Assembly (NCBI RefSeq): GCF_004124325.1
Contig: NZ_QBDT01000001.1
Coordinates: forward strand, 6,262,001-6,326,000
Reading direction: 5' to 3'
Source: Streptomyces sp. L2
GTDB lineage: Bacteria; Actinomycetota; Actinomycetes; Streptomycetales; Streptomycetaceae
Length of the DNA: 64,000 nucleotides
Shown: positions 58,201 to 64,000 of the stretch, in pieces
Layout of the letters: each line of letters opens with the position of its first letter
Numbering within the stretch: position 1 is the stretch's first letter
The notes under the pieces: generated by a model
Told to the model about the DNA's origin: nothing
Seen by the model: the letters and a program-made list of their open reading frames with translations, nothing else
Database searches by the model: none
Position numbers and translations under genes: made by a program

Positions 58201-58233
58201 TTCAGAGTGCCTCAGTGTGCCGGAGGGTGTTCC

Positions 58234-59424
58234 ATGTCCGCGTCCGCGAAGCTGCCCCCGTTCGACCCCGCCGACCCCCTCGGGATCGACGACCTCCTGG
58301 ACCCGGAGGACCTGGCCGTCCGGGACACCGTGCGCGCCTGGGCGGCCGACCGCGTCCTGCCGTACGTCGCCGACTGGTACGAGAAGGGCGAGCTGCCCGG
58401 CATCCGGGACCTCGCACGCGAACTCGGCTCCATCGGTGCCCTCGGCATGTCCCTGTCCGGGTACGGCTGCGCCGGCGCCACGGCCGTGCAGTACGGCCTC
58501 GCCTGCCTGGAGCTGGAGGCCGCAGACTCGGGCATCCGCTCCCTGGTCTCCGTGCAGGGCTCGCTTGCCATGTACGCGATCCACCGGTTCGGCAGCGAGG
58601 AGCAGAAGCAGCGGTGGCTGCCCCGCATGGCCGCCGGCGAGGTGATCGGCTGCTTCGGGCTCACCGAACCCGACCACGGCTCCGACCCCGCCTCCATGCG
58701 CACCCACGCCAAGCGCGACGGCACGGACTGGATCCTCAACGGGCGCAAGATGTGGATCACCAACGGCTCGGTCGCCGGGGTGGCCGTCGTGTGGGCGCAG
58801 ACCGAGGACGGCATCCGCGGCTTCGCCGTACCGACCGACACCCCCGGTTTCTCCGCGCCGGAGATCAAGCACAAGTGGTCGCTGCGCGCCTCGGTCACCA
58901 GCGAACTCGTCATGGACGACGTACGGCTGCCCGCCGACGCCGTGCTGCCGGAGGTCACGGGGCTGCGCGGACCGCTGAGCTGTCTCTCGCACGCCCGGTA
59001 CGGCATCGTCTGGGGCGCGATGGGCGCCGCGCGCAGCAGCCTGGAGGCGGCGGTCGACTACGCGAAGTCGCGGGAGCAGTTCGGGCGGCCCATCGGGGGC
59101 TTCCAGCTCACCCAGGCCAAGCTCGCCGACATGGCGGTCGAACTGCACAAGGGGATTCTGCTCGCCCATCACCTGGGGCGGCGCATGGACGCGGGCCGGC
59201 TGCGTCCGGAGCAGGTCAGCTTCGGCAAGCTCAACAACGTCCGCGAGGCCATCGAGATCTGCCGTACGGCGCGGACGATCCTCGGTGCCAACGGGATCTC
59301 CCTGGAGTACCCGGTGATGCGGCACGCGACCAACCTGGAATCGGTGCTCACCTACGAGGGCACCGTCGAGATGCACCAGCTCGTGCTGGGCAAGGCGCTC
59401 ACCGGGCTCGACGCGTTCCGCTGA
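58234..59424 (+). CDS. Acyl-CoA dehydrogenase (glutaryl-CoA dehydrogenase-like)
   Basis: 396 residues. The family signatures are ADSGIRSLVSVQGSLAMYAI, GCFGLTEPDHGSDPASMRTH and DWILNGRKMWITNGSVAGVA. The FAD-binding AVDYAKSREQFGRPIGGFQL follows, and near the end comes the catalytic-type Glu in ESVLTYEGTVEMHQLVLGKA. The pattern is that of glutaryl-CoA dehydrogenases (lysine/tryptophan degradation); exact substrate is inferred. ATG at 58234 with GGAGGG upstream. Convergent with the SepF-like gene. Confidence 0.92.
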   Translation: MSASAKLPPFDPADPLGIDDLLDPEDLAVRDTVRAWAADRVLPYVADWYEKGELPGIRDLARELGSIGALGMSLSGYGCAGATAVQYGLACLELEAADSGIRSLVSVQGSLAMYAIHRFGSEEQKQRWLPRMAAGEVIGCFGLTEPDHGSDPASMRTHAKRDGTDWILNGRKMWITNGSVAGVAVVWAQTEDGIRGFAVPTDTPGFSAPEIKHKWSLRASVTSELVMDDVRLPADAVLPEVTGLRGPLSCLSHARYGIVWGAMGAARSSLEAAVDYAKSREQFGRPIGGFQLTQAKLADMAVELHKGILLAHHLGRRMDAGRLRPEQVSFGKLNNVREAIEICRTARTILGANGISLEYPVMRHATNLESVLTYEGTVEMHQLVLGKALTGLDAFR

Positions 59425-59444
59425 GCCCGCGGGTCCCGTGAGGG

Positions 59445-59473
59445 GAGGCAGGGCCGGTGAGCGGCCCTGCCTC
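59445..59473. terminator. Bidirectional terminator between convergent genes
   Basis: A 12-bp stem (59445-59456 with 59462-59473), loop GTGAG. Its right arm includes two bases of the stop codon of the SepF-like gene. Confidence 0.85.
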
Positions 59474-59909
59474 AGCTCTGGTTGAAGAAGCCGTCCGAAC
59501 GGTGCTGCGACGCGTCGCCGCTGATGATCTCCGTGTCGGCCGGGGTCAGCAGGAACACGCGGTTGGACACGCGGTCGATCGAACCGCGCAGGCCGAAGAT
59601 GAGCCCGGCCGCGAAGTCGACGACGCGCTTGGCGTCGGCCGGCTCCATCGCCGTGAGGTTCATGATCACCGGGACGCCGTCCCGGAACAGCTCGCCGATG
59701 GCGCGGGCGTCCCGGAAGCTGTCCGGGGTGACCGTGCCGATCCGGCGGTCCTTCTCCTCGGCCTTGTCCGTGGCCACCTTCACCCGGGGGTCCGTGACCC
59801 AGGCACCCTCGGACTCGGCGCCCTCGGTGTAGTCGTCGTCGTAGTAGCGCTCGTCATCGTTGTCGTCGACGAGGCCGAGCCACGCACTCGCCTTGCGTAC
59901 CGATCCCAT
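59472..59909 (-). CDS. sflA: SepF-like cell division protein (SflA-type paralogue)
   Basis: 145 residues. A short membrane-targeting-like N-terminus ([17 protein letters not shown]) is followed by an acidic linker ([12 protein letters not shown]) and the SepF core: [60 protein letters not shown] and [14 protein letters not shown]. SepF tethers FtsZ to the membrane. This is a third-type paralogue, not the ftsZ-linked sepF; gene order suggests the SflA member known from S. coelicolor, which is an inference from context. ATG with GAGGAGG upstream. Confidence 0.88.
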   Translation of the reverse strand: MGSVRKASAWLGLVDDNDDERYYDDDYTEGAESEGAWVTDPRVKVATDKAEEKDRRIGTVTPDSFRDARAIGELFRDGVPVIMNLTAMEPADAKRVVDFAAGLIFGLRGSIDRVSNRVFLLTPADTEIISGDASQHRSDGFFNQS

Positions 59910-60242
59910 GGACGCCTCCTCTCACAGCGGTCCTTCTTGCTTCCGCATCCCTATGGTCATCCATGATGCGGACGGCGCGCCAAGTGAATAGACGCCGCGC
60001 GGGGGGTTTGTGACGGTACTGGTGCACAGCGCGTCCGTCGAGAGTCCTTGTGCCCCAAGGCTCGTGACTCATACGGCTGCTGACTGTGAGTGAAATATGA
60101 TTGTCATGGGCGTACGGGTGACGCACGGTGCGTACGGGTGAACGAGCGGACCGATACGCCGCTGATACGACGTCGGTACGAGCGGACGGTCGGCCGATAC
60201 GATGCGGCCGCTCAACATCGCTTCACGCCACGGGGGATCGTC
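59910..60242. promoter_or_regulatory. Divergent promoter region with short direct repeats
   Basis: 333 bases between the SepF-like and DUF5685-like genes. A 12-base direct repeat GCGTACGGGTGA occurs at 60110 and 60130 (period 20). The pentamer ATACG recurs four times between 60154 and 60200, and TACGAT near 60197 could be a -10 site. The stretch 60070-60110 is AT-richer (GAGTGAAATATGATTGTCAT). Confidence 0.55.
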
Positions 60243-61439
60243 GTGTTCGGAATCGTACGACCGTGCAGTCACCGGCTCGGAGAGGGCCTCAAGGCCCAGT
60301 GGATGGCGCACATGTGCGGCCTGTGCCTGGCCCTGCGTCACGATCACGGACAATTCGCCCGAATCGTGACGAACTATGACGGGCTGCTCATATCGGTTCT
60401 GACGGAGGCTCAGGCCGGAATCCGGGGTACGTCGCGGCGTACCGCGGGACCGTGTCCGCTGCGCGGGATGCGCACGGCGTCCGTGGCCAAGGGCGAGGGG
60501 GCACGGCTGGCCGCCGCCGTGTCCCTGGTGCTCGCCTCCGCCAAGATCCGCGACCACGTCGCCGACGGGGACGGGCTGCTGGCCCGCGGGCCGGTGGCCG
60601 TCGCCGCGCGCCGGGTCGCCGCGAACTGGACGCGGGCCGGGGCGCGCGGCGGTTCGGCGGTCGGGTTCGACACCGCCGTCCTCCTGGACGCCGTCGACCG
60701 CCAGATTGGCGTCGAGGCGCTCGCCGGGCGCGGCACCCCGTTGCTCGCGGTCACCGAGCCCACCGAGACCGCGACGGGCGCCGCCTTCGCCCACACCGCC
60801 GTCCTGGCCGGGCGGCCGGGCAACGCCGAGCCGCTCGCCGAGGCGGGCCGGCTCTTCGGCCGGCTCGCCCACCTCCTGGACGCCGTCGAGGACCGGGACG
60901 CCGACGCCGCGTCGGGCGCCTGGAACCCGCTGACGGCCACCGGGACGCCCCTGCCCGAGGCGCGCCGGCTCGCCGACGACGCCCTGCACGGCATCCGCCT
61001 GGCCCTGCGCGAGGCCGAGTTCACCGACGGCGCGCTGGTCCACCGGCTCCTCGTCCACGAACTGCGCCGGTCCGTGGACCGGGCGTTCGGCGCGGGGCAC
61101 GCGACGCACGGTGCGCACCAAGGGCCACCGCATGAGGGCCTGGGCCACCCGGACCTGAGCCACCCGGGCCACCCGAACCCGGGCCACCCGGACCTGGGCC
61201 GGCCCGGTTTCGGGCACCCGCCCGCGCACAAGCCGCGCGGCTTCCTGCCTGGCTGCGGCATGTTCGCCCTCCTCTGCTGCGGCTGCCAGATGTGCTGCGC
61301 CGAGGAGTACGAGGGTCCTTGGTCCCGGAAGAAGCGCGAGGGCTGCTGCCGGGACTGCGACTGCGACTGCCCGTGCGACGGCTGCGACGGCTGTGATGGC
61401 TGCGGCGACTGCTGCTGTTGCCCGTGTGACGGCTGTTGA
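60243..61439 (+). CDS. DUF5685-like cysteine-rich protein
   Basis: 398 residues. The N-terminus (VFGIVRPCSHRLGEGLKAQW, then MAHMCGLCLALRHDHGQ) contains a CGLC motif. The middle is helical (for example FGRLAHLLDAVEDRDADAAS). A His/Pro/Gly repeat follows (GHPDLSHPGHPNPGHPDLGR). The last 60 residues are extraordinarily cysteine-rich (GCGMFALLCCGCQMCCAEEY, then CCRDCDCDCPCDGCDGCDGC). The GTG at 60243 is preferred because GGGGGA lies upstream and the family starts at FGIVRP. Metal binding is likely from the cysteine pattern; function unknown. Confidence 0.8.
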   Translation: MFGIVRPCSHRLGEGLKAQWMAHMCGLCLALRHDHGQFARIVTNYDGLLISVLTEAQAGIRGTSRRTAGPCPLRGMRTASVAKGEGARLAAAVSLVLASAKIRDHVADGDGLLARGPVAVAARRVAANWTRAGARGGSAVGFDTAVLLDAVDRQIGVEALAGRGTPLLAVTEPTETATGAAFAHTAVLAGRPGNAEPLAEAGRLFGRLAHLLDAVEDRDADAASGAWNPLTATGTPLPEARRLADDALHGIRLALREAEFTDGALVHRLLVHELRRSVDRAFGAGHATHGAHQGPPHEGLGHPDLSHPGHPNPGHPDLGRPGFGHPPAHKPRGFLPGCGMFALLCCGCQMCCAEEYEGPWSRKKREGCCRDCDCDCPCDGCDGCDGCGDCCCCPCDGC

Positions 61440-61609
61440 CCAGGAGGCCGGCCGGCGGAAGGCGCGATTCCTTCCGTCGGCGCGACTCCCTTGTGCGCGG
61501 GGCGTTCCGGAGTCATTCTCTTGACCGGCGCATGTCAGAAACACGCCATTCCGGCAGCGTCTCACGGGCCCCCACCCCGTAGGGCCTTCCGCTCCCAAGA
61601 GGAGGATCA

Positions 61610-62458
61610 GTGAGAACCAAGCGCACCCGACTGCTCGCCGTCGCCGCAGGTCTCGTCGCCGTCACCCTGGCCGGGGCACCCGGCGCGGGAGCGGCGTCCC
61701 CCGCCCGAGGCGCCGCGCGGCTGGCCCGAGTTTCGGACAGCGTCGCCCGGGCCGCCGTGGGCGGCACCGCCTGGTACACCGACGCGCACAGCGGCCGTGT
61801 CGTCGTCACCGCCGACAGCACGGTCGGCGAGGCCGGCATCGCCCGCATCGAGAAGGCGGCCGGCGCCGACCCGGGCGCCGTGGAGGTCCGCCGCACCACC
61901 GGCGTCTTCCGGCCGCTGCTGGGCGCGGGCGACGCCATCTACGGCGGCCAGTACCGCTGTTCGCTCGGATTCAACGTGCACAGCGGCAGCACCTACTACT
62001 TCCTCACCGCGGGCCACTGCGGCAAGGTCGCCAAGACCTGGTACACCGACCAGGCGCACCGCACTCTCATCGGCGCGACCGTGAACTACAGCTTCCCCGG
62101 CAACGACTACGCGCTCGTCCGCTACGACAACGGTGCCCTCGGTCACCCCGGCGGCTACAGCGCGGCGAACGCCTACGTCGGCGAGAGCGTCAAGCGCACC
62201 GGCTCCACCTCCGGCACCCACGGCGGCACCGTCACCGCGCTGAACGTCAGCGTCCACTACCAGAGCGGCGGCACGGTCCGGGGCCTGATCCAGACCACGG
62301 TGTGCGCCGAGCCCGGCGACTCCGGCGGCCCGCTCTACGACGGCACCAAGGCCATCGGCCTCACCTCGGGCGGCAGCGGCGACTGCTCCTCGGGCGGTAC
62401 GACGTTCTTCCAGCCCGTCACCGAGGCGCTCAGCGCCTACGGAGTCAGCATCTACTAG
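61610..62458 (+). CDS. Streptogrisin-like secreted S1 serine protease 1
   Basis: 282 residues. A signal peptide ([20 protein letters not shown]) and a prodomain of about 70 residues precede the mature chymotrypsin-fold protease, which starts near [20 protein letters not shown]. The catalytic triad is His in [16 protein letters not shown], Asp in [14 protein letters not shown] and Ser in [17 protein letters not shown]; two disulfide Cys pairs are visible. GTG start behind GAGGA. It and the following gene are close tandem paralogues (the two mature starts differ at few residues), probably a local duplication. Confidence 0.95.
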   Translation: MRTKRTRLLAVAAGLVAVTLAGAPGAGAASPARGAARLARVSDSVARAAVGGTAWYTDAHSGRVVVTADSTVGEAGIARIEKAAGADPGAVEVRRTTGVFRPLLGAGDAIYGGQYRCSLGFNVHSGSTYYFLTAGHCGKVAKTWYTDQAHRTLIGATVNYSFPGNDYALVRYDNGALGHPGGYSAANAYVGESVKRTGSTSGTHGGTVTALNVSVHYQSGGTVRGLIQTTVCAEPGDSGGPLYDGTKAIGLTSGGSGDCSSGGTTFFQPVTEALSAYGVSIY

Positions 62459-62693
62459 GCGAACGCGCGTAGCTCAGCCGAAGGTTGAAGGCTGTACGGC
62501 CGAAAGGCACCCTTGTGTCGACCGGCCGTTCGGCCGAATACTCCCCCTCAGCGCTTGCCGGGGGCACACGCTGCCGGAAACCTGAGACATCGGAACCCGG
62601 TGCGCACGGCCTCCGTACGCGATGCCCCCTGGCTGCGCCTCACGGGCCCCGACCCCACGCGGGCCCCCGACTTCCCCTGGGAGGGAACGACAC

Positions 62694-63602
62694 GTGAGGA
62701 TCAAGCGCACCACTCCCCGCACCGGAACGGCGAGACGGACCCGGCTGGTCGCCGTGACCACGGGCCTGCTGGCCGTGGCCGCGTTCGCCGCCCCCACCGC
62801 GAACGCCGCCAACGCCGACGGAAACCACACGTTCAGCGCCAACCAGCTCACCCGTGCGAGCGACTCCGTCCTCAAGGCCGACGTCCCGGGCACCGCCTGG
62901 GCGGTGGACAGCAGGACCGACCGGGTCGTCGTCACCGTCGACAGCACCGTGTCCCCGGCCGAGATCGCCAAGATCAGGCGGCAGGCCGGCGCCGGCGCGG
63001 ACGCGCTCACCATCAAGCACACCGACGGGAAGTTCAGCAAGCTCATCACCGGCGGCGACGCCATCTACGGCGGCCAGTACCGCTGTTCGCTGGGCTTCAA
63101 CGTGCACAGCGGCAGCACGTACTACTTCCTGACCGCCGGCCACTGCGGCCAGGTCGCCTCCACCTGGTACAGCAACTCCAGCCACAGCACCGTGCTGGGA
63201 ACCAACGTCAGCTACAGCTTCCCGGGCAACGACTACGCGCTGGTGCGCTACACCAACTCGTCCGTCTCGCACCCGAGCGCGGTCGGCGGCCAGTCCATCA
63301 CCCGGGCGGCCACGCCCAGCGTGGGCCAGACGGTCTACCGGCGCGGCTCCACCACGGGCACGCACAGCGGCCGGGTGACCGCGCTGAACGCCACCGTCAA
63401 CTACGGCGGCGGCGACGTCGTCTACGGGCTGATCCAGACCACGGTCTGCGCCGAGGGCGGCGACAGCGGCGGCCCGCTCTACTACGGCAGCACCGCCTAC
63501 GGTCTGACCTCGGGCGGCAGCGGCGACTGCTCCTCCGGCGGTACGACGTTCTTCCAGCCGGTCACCGAGGCGCTGAGCCACTACGGCGTGAGCGTCGGCT
63601 GA
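62694..63602 (+). CDS. Streptogrisin-like secreted S1 serine protease 2
   Basis: 302 residues. A signal peptide with an Arg-rich start ([20 protein letters not shown]) and a prodomain ([20 protein letters not shown]) precede the protease domain [20 protein letters not shown]. The triad is His in [15 protein letters not shown], Asp in [14 protein letters not shown] and Ser in [16 protein letters not shown]. The mature enzyme would be streptogrisin A/B-like. The GTG at 62694 has GGGAGGGA upstream. A terminator-like hairpin follows at 63645-63672. Confidence 0.95.
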   Translation: MRIKRTTPRTGTARRTRLVAVTTGLLAVAAFAAPTANAANADGNHTFSANQLTRASDSVLKADVPGTAWAVDSRTDRVVVTVDSTVSPAEIAKIRRQAGAGADALTIKHTDGKFSKLITGGDAIYGGQYRCSLGFNVHSGSTYYFLTAGHCGQVASTWYSNSSHSTVLGTNVSYSFPGNDYALVRYTNSSVSHPSAVGGQSITRAATPSVGQTVYRRGSTTGTHSGRVTALNATVNYGGGDVVYGLIQTTVCAEGGDSGGPLYYGSTAYGLTSGGSGDCSSGGTTFFQPVTEALSHYGVSVG

Positions 63603-63644
63603 GGTTCGTCCGTCCTCCCGGCCCTCCGGTGGTGGGCCACCCGG

Positions 63645-63672
63645 GCCCCCGTACGCCGCGGCGTACGGGGGC
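63645..63672 (+). terminator. Terminator after protease 2
   Basis: A perfect 12-bp stem (63645-63656 with 63661-63672), loop CGCG, followed by TTCGCC. The palindrome is almost continuous (GCCCCCGTACGCC and its complement). Confidence 0.85.
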
Positions 63673-64000
63673 TTCGCCGTGTCCGGCATCGGCCGTGTTC
63701 CGCATCCAGCCCTGTCCCGCCTCCAAAGGGGCGGAATCGAGCCACCGTTGGCGGTCGACGCCCGGTGAGAGGTTACTCGCTCGTAGTGTTTGCAGTGCGA
63801 ATTCCCAGGGACGACTGGCCCCGGTCGAGCGGGGCGGGGGCGTGCGGGGCGCCCGTGCGCGCGTCCTGAAGTCGACCTTGTGTGCTCCCTGTGCGGCTCG
63901 GAATAGTGGGCGCCCGTCAACCAGCCTTCCGGCCCGTGAGTCCCCACAACTCCGCGGGCCGATCCCCCCACAGGAGGACGTGAGTTGCAGCACCGACGCA
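63673..64000 (+). other. Terminal intergenic region and possible start of a downstream gene
   Basis: No complete gene. The end of the window has AGGAGG at 63972-63977, then a GTG at 63980 and a TTG at 63985. The TTG (LQHRR...) is better spaced, so a plus-strand gene may begin here, but only five codons are inside the window. A TAGTGT hexamer at 63784 could be a -10 site; no clear -35 is visible. Confidence 0.35.

Overview
The window is high-GC actinobacterial chromosome and almost certainly comes from a Streptomyces. Several things point that way: the GC-rich third codon positions, frequent GTG/TTG starts, an rRNA operon without spacer tRNAs, a DmdR/IdeR-type iron box, SepF-like and Spo0M-like sporulation/division genes, an Rpf-LysM muralytic enzyme and a pair of streptogrisin-type proteases. 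The gene order (rrn, tlyA-nadK-recN, pyrG, ald, parA-scpA-scpB, aroH-tyrA-cmk-der) matches what I recall of the conserved Streptomyces core. I see no insertion sequence, prophage, integrase, CRISPR array or tRNA gene.

Layout. 1-5.0 kb: the end of an ABC ATPase gene, an NfeD/SPFH membrane pair, an HNH endonuclease, a Spo0M-PEBP pair and a 3-methyladenine DNA glycosylase. 5.0-10.7 kb: a complete 16S-23S-5S operon with leader, boxA-like motifs, a 23S processing stem and a strong terminator. 10.8-15.4 kb: a large RGG/RDD-repeat TPR protein, a DUF1015 protein and a HAD-IIA phosphatase. 15.4-18.5 kb: an iron-siderophore ABC importer (two FecCD permeases and a FepC ATPase) directly behind an iron box. 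18.5-25.4 kb: an SCP2-like protein, the tlyA-nadK-recN cluster, a degenerate minisatellite, a MraY/WecA-like membrane protein and a glycosyltransferase.

25.7-36 kb: a PucR regulator, a BBE-type flavoprotein and a GH15 enzyme on the minus strand, then pyrG, a NUDIX hydrolase and a STAND/TPR protein on the plus strand. 36-42 kb: ald, then the tightly packed operon ParA - small ribbon-helix-helix-like protein - ScpA - ScpB - RluB-type pseudouridine synthase, which joins chromosome organisation to condensin assembly. 42-45 kb: an accessory-looking island of an ADP-ribosylglycohydrolase, two divergent members of one nucleotidyltransferase family and a Rieske protein. It is headed by a 43-bp near-perfect palindrome that contains the ribosome binding site. 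45.3-49.9 kb: aroH-tyrA and cmk-plsC-der. 49.9-64 kb: small Streptomyces-specific proteins, an Rpf-LysM protein, an I78 inhibitor, a PAP2 phosphatase, a PIG-V-like mannosyltransferase, a DHA2 exporter with a long disordered tail, a glutaryl-CoA-dehydrogenase-like enzyme, a SepF paralogue, a cysteine-rich DUF5685-like protein and two tandem secreted serine proteases.

The best candidates for under-described biology are: (1) the ADP-ribosylglycohydrolase/twin nucleotidyltransferase island with its palindromic operator; (2) the chromosomal ParA/RHH pair fused transcriptionally to scpAB; (3) the RGG-repeat TPR protein just behind the rRNA operon; (4) a dispersed family of 3'-end hairpin repeats (GGGGCGCGGGGAACTGCGCGA core), including two copies that form a ~53-bp inverted repeat between convergent genes. 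All function assignments come from reading motifs by eye; no database search was run.
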